A stretch of 64,000 nt of DNA from Rotaria socialis (lineage: Eukaryota; Rotifera; Eurotatoria; Philodinida; Philodinidae): positions 124,001-188,000 of the forward strand of contig CAJNYU010001121.1 in assembly GCA_905331475.1 (NCBI GenBank), given 5' to 3'. Position 1 is the stretch's first letter; every line of letters begins with the position of its first letter. The position numbers and the translations under genes are program-made. Positions 25,706-42,048 of the stretch are shown piece by piece. A model generated the notes under the pieces. That model was not told where the DNA came from, searched no databases, and worked only from the letters and a program-made list of their open reading frames with translations.

Positions 25706-25962
25706 TATAATTGTATTCTTGCACCTCTGTAGTTACACTTGAGACACTGGTTTCGTCCAATAATATGACTGACTATATTGCAACCAGTCATTCTTAAATA
25801 AACATGTGAAAAATCTGAATTGTCCGTGGCATGTTCTGGTATACATATATATGCCGAAGTTTACTTTAGCATTTAGTCGTTTTTAAGAGACAAGGTGTTT
25901 TGTTGCACAAGCGTCTAACCCCATTAAGCAATTTTTTTTATTTCAGAGAAAGCATATGATCT

Positions 25963-26830
25963 ATGAATGCCCATCATCTGCGTGCTATTATTTTAAAACT
26001 TCAAGATCGTCTGAGTGACGATGATCGAAAACGTTTACATTTCTTCTTCGGCCAAGACGTACCACGACGAATTAGAGATGATCCGTCGCTTGGTGGCACT
26101 CTCAGTCTCATGGAATGTCTCTTCGACCAAGATAAAATCAATGAAGAAAATTTCACATTTTTGATACATGCATTCGAAGCAATTCAATGTGTCGACGCTG
26201 CAAAACTTTTGAGAGGTTAACTTCTGTCTCTGAGCAGTAACTCATTATTTTTGATCACTCTAGAGCATATGAGACAAATACAACCGAATGAAATAAAACA
26301 ATCGATGAGAAGTTTAGCTGAAATTATGCCAATAACAATTAAACAACTTTTGGACGATCAGCAAGATGATAAATACGGCACGCAACGTTGTGAATGTAAA
26401 GTAGATGTGTTATGTTTCTGAACACACTCAAATTTCAAGATTAAATTTAGTCTCCCTTTCTGATAGCAACATTTATGACAACAACAAAGTGATGACCAAT
26501 AGCAACGATGCAGACATTAGCCCAACTACTGCTATTATAGATAATCAGACGACACCACCTTTACAATTGAAACGAAAACAAATATTTAGTACAACATTGA
26601 TACTATGGATATGTTTATGTCTGTTTTTTGTGATGTTGATTATTTTACTCGGAGCCATCAGTAGAATCTATATACGTCGAGAATTACAAAATAATTTGCA
26701 GTTAAAAGAAAATATTTTGGCTGAAAGAAAGAAGTGTAACGAGACAATACAACGGCTGAACGGCAAACTGAAATATGGCCACGGAGTAAGAAGTAAGATA
26801 GACAGTACTGGTTTGAAGAGTTTTCGATGA
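25963..26830 (+). CDS. Death-effector-domain protein with a membrane anchor
   Basis: Three exons, 25963-26215, 26264-26395 and 26451-26830, with introns of 48 and 55 bp, give about 254 aa. Residues ~5-85 resemble a death effector domain: LSDDDRKRLHFFFG, a DVP turn, a SLMECLFDQ helix, an EENFTFL helix and a final VDAAKLL helix. This is the six-helix order seen in FADD/caspase-8 DEDs. A polar linker follows. A single strong transmembrane helix then spans ~170-198 (TLILWICLCLFFVMLIILLG core), followed by a basic, coiled-coil-like C-terminal tail. There is no caspase or death domain. In animals DEDs assemble apoptosis and immune signalling complexes; a membrane-tethered DED adaptor role is inference. 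The exon 2 donor (GAAT|GTAAAG) is chosen by phase. Confidence 0.7.
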
Positions 26831-27650
26831 GTAGAAATTCTAAGAATCAAATGAGAAATAAATAGCAGAACATTGTTTTGTTCCATCGATAGATCTATTC
26901 TCTAGTAAAAAATAAAGTACAACAACGCTTGATTCTAATATTCATGGGTATGGATGCGAATTTTTCTATAAGACCTCTGTGTTCTTAAAATATGTCATAC
27001 TTGAAACTTGAATTCCATTATTCTCAACAAAAAGAAAATGTCTCTTTGTAACGAAACTCTCAATAAATCGATGATAATTTGTCGAAGCTTAAAAACAAAT
27101 TTGATAAAAATGATAATTATTTTTATTAGTAATGTGCGTGCGCTCAAATTGTATCACTTTGTAAAGGTTCCCATTTCTAAATATTTTTGCAACAATTTAA
27201 TTGATTCTATTCTATACACGCTGATTTAATTTTTGAGTAAGCAACTATATGCATCAACCGTTCATTCAACGAGTTTTGACATACACTATTGGCTTTTCTC
27301 TGAGGTTAGAACTCATCTAGCTTATGTTTTGCTTTGCCCGCTATATTCTGGCGAATATATGTGTAAATTCCATTAGAAAATAAAAATAAAAACACCATCT
27401 TTCACAAATGCTGGAGAATGTAAGCGAGATTAACAGAAGACTGATGTAATCCTGATAGAATATTTTCTTAGCGTTGTTCTGTTTTATTCCCTATCGTAAA
27501 AGAGACCAATATTTCATTCCTAGGATCTGCTTCGTTCACTGAATTCGTCCACTTGAAGATAGAATTCTAAAGCATGTTCTATGAAAACAACTCTACTTTT
27601 GAGTTTCCATAAAAAGATTTTCATCAAATAGTTTTGCTGCTTCATCTTAG
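26831..27650. other. Spacer 26831-27650
   Basis: Holds the DED gene's 3' end (AATAAA-type signals near 26862 and 26909) and the upstream side of the NHL gene. No convincing first exon for the NHL gene was found here. Confidence 0.4.
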
Positions 27651-28564
27651 ATATTCCGTGGATTGCAGTCGATGCTCGATGGTCATCGAATGGTGTCACA
27701 GTTGCTGGAGGCAATGGTAAAGGTAATGCCACTAATCAACTGAACCATCCTTCCGATCTATTTGTTGATGGCGATCAAACAGTGGTCATTGCTGACTTCG
27801 ATAATCATCGTATCATCCAATGGAAGAAAGGTGATGCAAATGGACAAATCATTGCTGGTGGCAATGGCGAAGGAAATAGATTGGATCAATTGGATCATCC
27901 AAGCAGTGTACTAATTGACAAAGATACGGATAGTGTCATTATTTGTGATCGATTGAATCGACGAGTAGTGCGATGGTCTCGCCGTAGTAACGCAACAACA
28001 GGAGAAATTCTCCTCAACAAAGTGCACTGTCGAGTCTTAGCTATGGATGATCAGAAACATCTCTACGTCTCTGACACCGAAAAATATGAAGTAAGACGAT
28101 ATCAACTGGGAGACCAGAGTGGTATGCTCGTGGCTGGTGGGAATGGCCAAGGGAATGGTACCAATCAATTCCAGTGGCCGACTCATCTCTTTGTTGATCG
28201 ACAACAGAACGTCTACGTCTCAGATAACAGCAATCATCGCATAATGAAATGGAATAAAGGTGCAAAAGAGGGCATTATTGTCGCTGGAGATCAAAGCGAA
28301 GGAAATACTCTGACACAGTCGAATTATCCTGAAGGAATCCTCGTCGATGCGTTGGGTACTATCTATGTAGCAGACTCGTGGAATCATCGTGTAATGCGTT
28401 GGCCTCAAGGATCAAAACAAGGTACGATGATTGTGGGTGAAAATGACTCAGGCGCAGGGGCAAATCGTCTGAACTCCCCTCGTGGTTTGTTCTTCGATGA
28501 ACATGGGAATCTCTATGTTGTTGATTGTTATAATAATCGTATTCAACGTTTTTCTATAGAATAG
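27651..28564 (+). CDS. NHL-repeat beta-propeller protein, 5' end not found
   Basis: A continuous frame of 304 codons begins after a CTTAG acceptor-like site at 27650 and ends at TAG 28564. It contains about six NHL blades, each with VxVADxxNHRI/VxxW, a KG turn, xIVAGGNGxGN and Q(L/F)xxPxxLxVD. The final blade ends in VVDCYNNRIQRF. A canonical AATAAA lies ~35 bp downstream (near 28599). Secreted or surface NHL propellers are abundant in bdelloids, and their ligands are generally unknown. The N-terminal exon, usually a signal peptide or other domain, was not identified: a TAG lies in frame just upstream. The gene is therefore either spliced from a distant exon or 5'-truncated. One blade (near 27940-28090) is divergent. 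Confidence 0.85.
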
Positions 28565-30464
28565 ACTCATGAATTACTTTTCTTTTCTTGCCATTTGAAT
28601 AAATAAAATTGATTGGGTGTGGATGTGGGCCGGTGTCAGTGTGAATAGGAAGAAGAATCCCAGTGATCGACACTCACAGCCATCCCCCCTCAAGATCAAC
28701 TGCTCACAGTATATTCACAAAATCTAAGATCTCTAGAGAAACCGAAACTTGTGTTTCAGCTTTCAGAGAACGAAAGAGAAGCCTATTCTGAATACACATG
28801 GCACGGCTTGGGCTTGATCTTTTACAGTTCTACAAAATGAAAGTGTGTGACTTCGACTCCGTTGAAGTCGGATTTCGAAGTACTGCGTAGGACTCTACAC
28901 TTGATTCAACTGAAAAACTTTTCTTTTAAATAATTTACGAAGAATAGTTCAATGTCTCTCAGTATATTACTTTTTATTTTAGTAATTCACACAGTAAGTA
29001 TCAGAAGACAAATTTATTTCCTTTTTCAATCAATGAAACCTGCAACGTCGATACTTCTTGAACTCGAATCAGCCTTGCTTATTCATCTTTTCAATACATC
29101 AACTGGCACTAGTGTAACCATAGGTAATTTGTTGTATGTAAATGCATGCATTGAATTTTCTTTTATACATACGTCTTATCCAAAAATATTGAATCATTGA
29201 CAATCGACGAACAGTTATAATGAAAGGAACAGCAGTGAATGATATACAATATACAAAAGATTGTTTTTATATTTCAATTAGCGTTTGCTTTTGAATTTGT
29301 CGTTCGATTCGAGAATCGATGTGAGACATGTCAATCAATGAATCAATCGCGTAGGTATATATACCTGAGTAAAAGTGCGTTTAGTTTATAGAACCGAATT
29401 TATATTGGAAAAAAACTGAAGAGAACAAGACTTAACTAATTGTACAAGATGATTAAATGTAGAATTAGAATAACGAAAAGAAAAAATATAATACAGACAA
29501 AAAAACTATTTCTTTAGTGTTTTATTGTTGCTATCCAATGTTGAATGGCACCGTAGGAATATTTGGCCAAAAGGCTAAATAGCGATTAGATCACGAATAA
29601 TCTTTCTATCCATGCCACTAGTGCACGATCATTGTGATATCCATTTGTAATAATCAATAAGCCCGAACTATACACGATTGTTGGTATTTATGGTTTCCCG
29701 AAACAGATTGCACCTCGCCATAATGAATAAAGATTGAGCAATCTCGAGTAGAAAAAGTTTTTGACTATTAATTTGCCATGATCTTGTTCTTTTTTGTCCT
29801 ATTGAAGATGTTGAATTACAACAAATAAGCAGCCCGGATCAATCATTCCGACCATTGTTTATCGACCTTTTATACCATGTGTACGACGTTCATATAGTTG
29901 TTTCTTCACCGTTTTCTTGGATCTGCAAAATTATCTGAAAATATGGTTTATAATTTATACTAACTTCATTCAATCTTCAAGCACTTTTTTCAAAATTCAT
30001 TTTCTTGAAAAATGTCAAGTATCTCTTAGCTTCGTCTATATTGATTTGAGTATCACAAGCAACACTGTTAGAAAGAAATAAACGTTTACAAAAGAAAGAC
30101 AATAGATGTTCTACGTACAATATCATTTTTATCTTTTATCGCTCTGCATTTTTCAAAATAAAAAAATCGAAAGCTCTAATCTATTGCAGATTGTGATCAA
30201 TGAGTAACTGAGGACATAATAAAAAGATTGAGCAAAATAAAGGCTAACTAAAATGATGAGCATCAAAATGACAAAAAAATGTCTTGCCGTATACTCAGGT
30301 GCTTAGGCATCGATTAAAAAAAAACGACACGGTAAAAAGTCGTATATCGACGTGGGCTACAGGCTCGGAAAGTTTCGCCCAATTTGAAGATACTTGTGTA
30401 TTTTCTGGGAAACATCCTTCTTGAATAAAAAAAGGATTTTCTTCTAATAATTCACAAAACTAAT
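28565..30464. other. Intergenic 28565-30464
   Basis: NHL polyadenylation signal near 28599, then a G-rich/C-rich hairpin at 28614-28690, then AT-rich DNA without a recognised gene. Confidence 0.4.
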
Positions 30465-30600
30465 TTAAAGTGATTCCATACGATTTGCAGTAGGATCTGA
30501 TTGCGCATAAATTTGAATAGTATCACTATTATTCATTGATGGCAAATGAAGACTCATTGCCGCTGGCGTTTTGTTCGATTCTTCATCCAAAAATAATTTG
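30465..30600 (-). CDS. Possible isolated C-terminal exon, unknown gene
   Basis: Following a CAATGTAG acceptor-like site, 44 sense codons run to TAA. The composition is balanced and protein-like (acidic start, Met/Ser/Asn/Gln-rich end). Small protein-like frames further upstream on the same strand (about 30650-30830) could be earlier exons, but their phases do not join cleanly. Confidence 0.28.
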
Positions 30601-31333
30601 CTACATTGATTTTACGTAGTATAGACGAGTGATTGAGTAGAAAAAGGAGAGCAATCAACTAGAATATATTTTACATAGAATTCTATTACTCTGCCATCAG
30701 ACGATTGAATCTGTACTTTCATTTATCGTGGCCACAAATTAGACGAATTAATATTAGAAAGAGTATTTATTACTGATAGATACGATAGGAACGTCTTCCG
30801 ACTGCGTGCTATTCTCATGAATAAAATATTGCATGGTAAAAAATAAGGCGGTCAACCAAGTTATTGCTATCTAAATGAGCATGTTTCAAATAGAAAATAA
30901 AATATGCGTTATCGGAAAATCTGAATGTACTCATTCGTAGAATGAAAAAATATCATGCCCCGAAGTAATATGATTCTAATCGATATGATCGGGTACAGCG
31001 TGGAACAAAACGATGGATATCTGGCTGCCATCTGCATGCAGTCATCGTATACTTTCCCTCTCATGTGAGCTGAACAACTCATGAATCATCCTAAACATAA
31101 TCGATAAATTTTATACGAAACTCAACTATTATTGGCAAATGAGTAACATGATGTCTATGAGACGAAAAGAAAACAGCAAAGAATCCAGACTATATCATCT
31201 GAAAACGATGATCGTCTAATACATCAAATCTAGCTCTATTTGAATTAAATTCTTCGTTTAAAACAGAATTAGAAACTCGCAAACTCAATAATGGTATCTT
31301 CACTGTTTAAAAACTAAAAAAAGAAATATTTGT
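30601..31333. other. Intergenic 30601-31333
   Basis: Downstream of the peptidase-like gene. Short frames only; nothing can be assigned. Confidence 0.35.
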
Positions 31334-33766
31334 CTATTTTGTCCATTGCCGGATCCAATCAAATATTTCTTGGTACAAAACTAGTGAATTCAATGGATTC
31401 AGTGTCCAATGATTTTCATCCGGAAAGTAAAGCATTCGACTTGGAATTCCACGCCGTTGCAAAGCCGTAAATGCACCAATACTTTGTGTTTCTGGTACAC
31501 GATAGTCACGTCCACCCTGAATAATCAACATCGGCTGTGACCAATTTGCAACGTGGTTGACCGGATTGAACTTTTCATAAGCCTCTGGATTATCATACGG
31601 AGTAAAACCATCTGCATCATGTTCTATGAACCACAGTTCTTCTGTGGAATCAGCCATTTCTCGCATGTCAAAAATACCAGCATGACATATGAGAGCTCGA
31701 AAATGTTGACTCATTTCTGGATGTCCAGCAATCCAATTGATCATATATCCACCATAACCAGAACCTAATGCTATAGCTCGAGTTTCATCAATATATTTGT
31801 ACCGTTTTAGAGCAGCAAAAAGTCCCCGTTGAAGATCTTCATAAGGTAATGTACCATATTCACCAGTGATACTATCAGTAAAAGTTTGTCCATATGAGTC
31901 AGAACCATGAAAATTGATGGCAACGACTGCATAGCCTTGCGAAGCAAACGATTGAAAATTCCAATCATAACTCCAGGCATCATACCAACTATTCTGCGGA
32001 CCACTGTGAATTAGAAAGACGAGAGGTGCTTTTTGATCGGTGATATTCACGGGTGCTACATGCCATCCCGAGACAGTATTATTTCGAGCTCCTATAAACG
32101 AAAATGATTCGTAGACATAACTCAAGCGTGTCTTTCTAATTAACCAATCGTTGTGTTTCGTGATCGGGATTGTTGCATCGTCTGTAATTACACCGATATT
32201 TGTCGGCCAAATAATACCTTCATACGTAGTAAGCAGTATCTGATCGTTGGTTGGATGAACATTGGCATCGCGCCAAGTTCCAAGATTATCCGAAATACGA
32301 GCAACTGTTGCGTTCGGAGTGAGAACATTCAGTACTCGATAAATTGCATGGATTCCGTATTCGCCCAGTTCCAGGAAGACTGATTGGCCATCATTCGACC
32401 ATGTAGCAGCTTGAATGCTTCTATCCCATTCGTCGAGTAGCGCTCTTGTTTTCGTATCTGATAAAAGAAAATAGAATGCATCCTTCACCATGGCTGTAAC
32501 TTACTATCGTACAACTTCATTTTGAATTGATCTGATTCGTAGCCTGGCACTGATTGTGCTCGATACATCAATATATGTTCGTTGGTCGGTGAATATTTCG
32601 GGTCTGTATCTGCAGCCATATTATCGCAAGTGATGCAGATACTAGATTGATTGAGCACGCTCAAATCGACTGTATAGATATCAAGATTGGTTGACCATGC
32701 CACTTCACTCTTTTCATCATGCTGTCGTGTAAAGGCAAATGAGTTACCACTGGCACTGAATGACCACTGCGATTTGGCATCACCAAATGGACGTGTTGGT
32801 GAATCACTATCGATACCAAAGAGAATATCGGTGGGTGTTGAGGTGAACTTGAATGTTCCATGTGCATCTCGGCCAATCGAAACAACAAATGGATGGTGAC
32901 GTGGACCTGTGATATATTCATCCCAGTGACGAATGAACAATTTATCAAATTCATAAACGAAACGACCACTTGCCTTCTTCGCCGATTGTTTAGCAGCTGT
33001 ATCTTCGATCGATAAATTAGCATAGACTTGACAACCGAAGGCAAGGCGAGTAGCTTGTCGATTGACCAGAAGATTGTCAATATTCAATGGAAAATCAGTA
33101 ATTTGAATGGGTTCAATGAAGTTGCTGATGTTGAATACATCAACAGGAAGATTCAATTGAAACAGTTGAGTGAGACCGGATGAAGTTCGATTCGATAGAA
33201 AAAGAATAGTTTTATTGTCTACACAATAAAACTGAAAAACACTTTTTAGGTGAGAAACATTAGGGTTATTGTGTTTTTTGTTTTTTGTTTTTCCTTACCT
33301 GTTGATCGTTGATACCCCATATGGGCCGTGTTAATTGAACTGGAGCAAATGAATTTATCAGATCAAAATAATGTAAAGTTGTAGATGATCCATTGGAGTC
33401 AGGCATATGATATTGTTTTCTCAAGTAAATGATTTTATAACCATTGTCAGGACAAAATCGAGGCCACGATAGTCGATCCAAACGAAGGTTGTCTACTTGA
33501 CTGAAATCATGTATGCTAGTTACATTTTGATAATAGTCACTGTTAGACTGGTAATCGCTAGCATTCCATTCAGGTGGTCTTGGAGGATGCGGACTAGGAG
33601 TCGAGCAATCTTTTGTACTATGTAGTATGATAATTAGACACGGAATGAACACTACCAGAGCACCTAAGAAGAAGGGCGATACCCAACAAACATTTTTAAA
33701 TTTTGATTTTGATAGATACAAGTTGATACTCGTATCAACGGAGGCTAAGAAAACTGCCGTCGACAT
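31334..33766 (-). CDS. Type II membrane S9 prolyl-oligopeptidase-family protein lacking the catalytic Ser
   Basis: Three exons, 33766-33299, 33231-32505 and 32457-31334, give 772 aa. There is a short cytosolic N-terminus, one signal-anchor helix (~31-55, core FFLGALVVFIPCLIIIL), a Pro-rich stalk, then an extracellular beta-propeller with many NxS/T sequons. The C-terminal ~250 aa are an alpha/beta-hydrolase domain of the DPP-IV/DPP5 type. The Asp (GGRDYRVP) and His (DENHW) of the triad are present. At the nucleophile elbow, where GxSxGG is expected, the sequence reads G-S-G-Y-G-G, so the Ser position is Gly. This mirrors vertebrate DPP10, which is non-catalytic. I infer a pseudo-peptidase with a binding or regulatory role; the Ser one residue earlier is not in the nucleophile position. 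The start is the ATG giving a compact N-terminus; upstream in-frame codons exist. Confidence 0.9.
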
Positions 33767-35388
33767 AGTGCATACTTGAAATAAAGTACAAGACAGAAAG
33801 AAACGCATGCTTTCGGTCGTTTTGATGATATAGCAGACTGACAGCATAGACCAACAAAAGAGAGTTCTGATGACTCTCTATCGTGTCAACAGTGAATCTG
33901 TAATGTGAAATTGAGAGTACATTCGGAATCAAAAATAAAATTTACTATTTATGACTCGTAAAGCTCACCTTTATATTGCACAGCTGATCGAATTATGTAG
34001 TGTTGTAAAGTTGACTCCTGAAACTATAACTGTAAAGATGGCGCTTCTTTCCGCCTGCACGTTTAGATGAAAGTCGATTCATATTTTTTCATAACGACGA
34101 AAATAAACTTACACATAAGAACTACGCGATTACGAAATGTAAAATCTCAGACAGAATGCTTAAAAGGAGTAACTACGGAAGAAAGATATGAACCTAGGTC
34201 AATTCCCACCATCCTACATGACTGTCTTAAATAGTGACCGTGAAAAATCGTCGTTAATAACTCCTGTAATTGTACGACTGCCGTAATGGGACGTCAGATA
34301 ATATCGTATGCGGCAACTTTAAACAGTTTATTTCACGGTTACTGTTTCTCATCGCCGTTGCGCATAGAGTGTGGGTGTTAGTACGCCTGTCGATGTGACT
34401 ATGATTAGGCTCGTTCTCTAGTTTTCTACACCCACACGTAACGAATGGCAAAAAGAGGATGATAACTCAATTCATGTTCGGCCTAATTCTGGAATGGATA
34501 TGTAATGGTTCCCGGAAGTCCGGAATTCTGTTTGTAGTGATTGAAGGAATGCCGGAATTGTATTCGAAGTGATAAATGAAATTTCATTCAAATGCATGCA
34601 ATTCGAGTTATAGTGTAACAGTGATCGCGGGTGTGAATATTCACTGTTAAAGACAACACAAGCACATATACACCCATCCACGCCAAACACTGTAAAACTG
34701 AGGTTACTTTGTGGGATTGCAACTCGTTGTATTACATACTGCACATTTTGTTTTATCTCTAAAAGCAAATATGACATCACGTGCGTATTAACATGTTATT
34801 ACCAACCCTTATCATTTTGAATCATTTTGGTTTGCTACTTGAAACCACACACATCTTGCATGTTTATTGAACACGTATGAAAGATAGAAGATACTGGTTT
34901 TAATCACTCGAATAGTCGTGAGATTTTTTCTTTGACTACATTAGGTAAATAGTAGTGGGACGGTGAATTCATGTCAGCTATTTTTCTCTTTCAGACAAGG
35001 ATAGTTCAATCCGTTATTTATCTGTTAAGAGAAACTTACTATATATAGTTGATTACATGAAAATAATTCAAATTTTAGTTCAAAACGGATCGAATTGTAT
35101 CATTGAGAATAAGAGGCTAATCTAAATAGTAGTCTTAATTTATATTTTTTTTTAGAAAATTGAATAATAATCTTTATATCATATCTAAAAGTTGTAGTTT
35201 TTGATTTTATATTCATGTATACTATTTATATCTGATATTTTCATTCGTTTATATATAACATGACTTTTTAACAAAACTCTTATTCACCGCTTTCCGGTAT
35301 ATTAGATATAATTGATGACAAATGAATGTTTGATTATAAAAAGTTGTTGATATTGTTCAATTCACTTTTAGATAGAGCTATCCATCCA
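33767..35388. other. Divergent intergenic region between peptidase-like and GH31 genes
   Basis: About 1.6 kb separating head-to-head genes, so it should hold both promoters. It contains a short GTGTGGGTGT / TACACCCACAC hairpin at 34368-34438. No ORF of note. Confidence 0.45.
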
Positions 35389-40059
<4,671 letters not shown>

Positions 40060-40632
40060 TGCAGACAATCAGTTCTTTTTTTCTTGGATTTCTTTTCTCT
40101 CTAAGAATATTCGCTGTTTCATGTTGAATATGTCAATCAAAGCTAATATTTTCTTAATTTCTGTAAGGCGTTTAGCTTTTCAAAAGCAGTTTACCACAGA
40201 AAATCTAATTAAAATCTAATTGATGAGCTTTCAATTTATTATGTTTTGAGTGCGGATGCGATTGCCGATTAGAAAAAGACCAATATTCACATCAAGCATT
40301 TTTCTTTTCTTGTTTCTCGTGCACCACAATCTACAAGTTTTATATCTATTATTTTTCTTCATCATTATTTAGTTCTATTAGGCTTATCAAAATAATGGAA
40401 TAATAATGGGAAACGTGAGAAATAAGAAACCATTGTACCTTGTTATTGATTTATCGAATATTTTGTGTGACCTTTATCTTTATCTAAGAAAAACATCGGA
40501 CATCAAGCGATTTGCGCAGTACGATCAAAACAGCGAAAGTGATTCAGCAGCTGAAAGGTATATAAATTGGTGTACATGGCATTCTGTGCTCCTTACTACT
40601 CCTTTCAACTCCATAATCAACACAGTATAAAG
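40060..40632. other. Spacer 40060-40632
   Basis: GH31 3' end and promoter of the next gene. A TATA box is listed separately. Confidence 0.45.
40559..40567 (+). promoter_or_regulatory. TATA box of the octapeptide-repeat gene
   Basis: GGTATATAAATTGG lies about 70 bp upstream of the ATG at 40633, at proper spacing for a start site near 40590. Confidence 0.6.
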
Positions 40633-41202
40633 ATGACGACGATCTCAATATTTGTGTATATAGAGCTGCTGGCAATTATGTTATTGTTCAAATCGACCAG
40701 CACAGCAACTATTGATCTAACGAAAAGTGAGGATTTTCAACATCGTACGTCGCAGAAACAACAGTCAAATCCTATGTTAGAAACCATCAATGGAAATCTA
40801 GATGATGTAAATCCAATAGCTCCGTTTCGACAACATCCATGGGTTGCAGCCGCGGATAATCTTGAGATGAAGCACATCGTGAAAAAAAGATGTACTAATG
40901 GATGTCGATCTGCACGTCATAGTCATAATCACCGTCGTCATCATCATAGTCATCACCATTCGTCAAACCCATACCCTAATTCTATGGGAAACCCATATCC
41001 TAATTCTATGGGAAATCCATATCCTAATACTTGGGGTAATTCATATCCTAATACTTGGGGTAATTCATATCCTAATACTTGGGGTAATTCATATCCTAAT
41101 AATTGGGGTAATTCAAATCCGAATTCTTGGATGAATTCATATCCGATTGGAATCCCACCTTTTCAACCACGATATCGCCGATCACTCTCGATATTCGATT
41201 AA
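40633..41202 (+). CDS. Secreted His-rich, Tyr/Pro/Asn octapeptide-repeat protein
   Basis: Single exon, 189 aa, with ATG at 40633 just after a TATA box. Residues ~1-25 form a signal peptide (IELLAIMLLF core). An acidic/Gln-rich propeptide-like stretch ends in KKR, a dibasic site. A short two-Cys segment is followed by a His cluster (HSHNHRRHHHSHHH). Seven in-frame octapeptides (NPYPNSMG to NSYPNTWG variants, 40966-41133) follow. The tail contains RYRR. The pattern resembles a metal-binding or structural secreted protein; repeats with Trp and Tyr next to a His cluster recall copper-binding octarepeats, but that is analogy only. A processed-peptide precursor is another option. No homologue is recognised. 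Confidence 0.75.
   Translation: MTTISIFVYIELLAIMLLFKSTSTATIDLTKSEDFQHRTSQKQQSNPMLETINGNLDDVNPIAPFRQHPWVAAADNLEMKHIVKKRCTNGCRSARHSHNHRRHHHSHHHSSNPYPNSMGNPYPNSMGNPYPNTWGNSYPNTWGNSYPNTWGNSYPNNWGNSNPNSWMNSYPIGIPPFQPRYRRSLSIFD
40966..41133 (+). repeat. 24-bp tandem repeats inside the octapeptide gene
   Basis: Seven 24-bp units (AAYYCATATCCTAAT-type core) with in-frame divergence from a SMG to a TWG form. Units 4-6 are almost identical, indicating recent local duplication. Confidence 0.9.
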
Positions 41203-41895
41203 ACTCTTGATAAATCTTTTCAATCTGTAAAGTAAATGTATGTGTGTTTAAGAATGCAAACTATCTTTAGTTTCCTTTTCGTCTAGGATCAAAGCAGCAA
41301 CCAATTCTAAAGCACAGCATTAAAATGAGCCTTGGCATATTGTTGTCAAAGTGGTATCAAATATCATTCTTTTTCACAAAACACGAAATATATTCCTATA
41401 GTCCACTTTTACTAATCTTTTTCATCTTCTTTTGTCACGCTATCATAAAAAATATGTAATCACGAAGTGTTTTTCTACAGAGTTAACAATAAAATTGATA
41501 TACATACATACAGTAGATAACAATTTTTTTTTTCATTTCTGTAATTATATTTGTATTCGGCCAGAATAAAATTGCAATTAGTAGGGTGTTGGTGTGACGG
41601 TAGGGGTTCTTTATGTGAATATCCACATACACAACCAAATGTGTTTATACTCTTGAGAAAAAATCATTTTCTTTTCAAACAACTTCCTGGATGAAAAGAT
41701 GATCATCCTATTTATAGTTCAAGTAAAGAAATTTCATGCCACGATTAATACAAAAAATTATTAAAATAAAAGGGAGAGTGTGGGTGTGCGTGCTATCGTC
41801 TCGCAGTTAACATCCACACCGTCAGATACCCACACCCGGGGATTGACTTCTAAAGAGAGAATTTAGACGAAAAAAATTCCCTGTATAAAACATAC
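41203..41895. other. Intergenic 41203-41895 with two hairpins
   Basis: 3' side of the octarepeat gene, then two G-rich/C-rich hairpins (41584-41637 and 41776-41838). Confidence 0.45.
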
Positions 41896-42048
41896 TCAAG
41901 CATTTTTCCAATGCACTGGGAACAATATCGATGATCACATGTACTAAATTTTGGTTCAACAAGTAAATGATGACATGATGAGCAAAGAAAATAACGTTGA
42001 ACACCTGATGAAACTGAATCGAATGCCAAACCATCCTCAACAGGTATA
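41896..42048 (-). pseudogene. RING-finger exon, TRAF-like fragment
   Basis: A frame bounded by TTATTTAG (acceptor) and GTATGT (donor-like) encodes 50 residues. It has a C-x2-C, x11, C-x-H-x2-C-x2-C zinc pattern (FLCSSC ... STCDHRYCSQC), the first six ligands of a TRAF-type RING. An upstream Lys-rich frame starting near 42123 may be its first exon. No downstream zinc-finger or MATH exons were found before the hairpins at 41776-41838. I therefore read it as a fragment or a 3'-truncated gene. Confidence 0.5.

Larger units (their letters stand above)
21969..25962. other. Gene-poor region 21969-25962
   Basis: AT-rich, with no recognised gene up to about 25190. It then holds GCTCCCC-type tandem units, a large palindrome with an N gap, and a dispersed-repeat fragment, listed separately. 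The last ~270 bp is the probable promoter of the DED gene. Confidence 0.35.

Noticed and set aside
32687-32899. Plus-strand frame opposite the peptidase-like gene
   Set aside because: Antisense shadow of conserved beta-propeller coding sequence.
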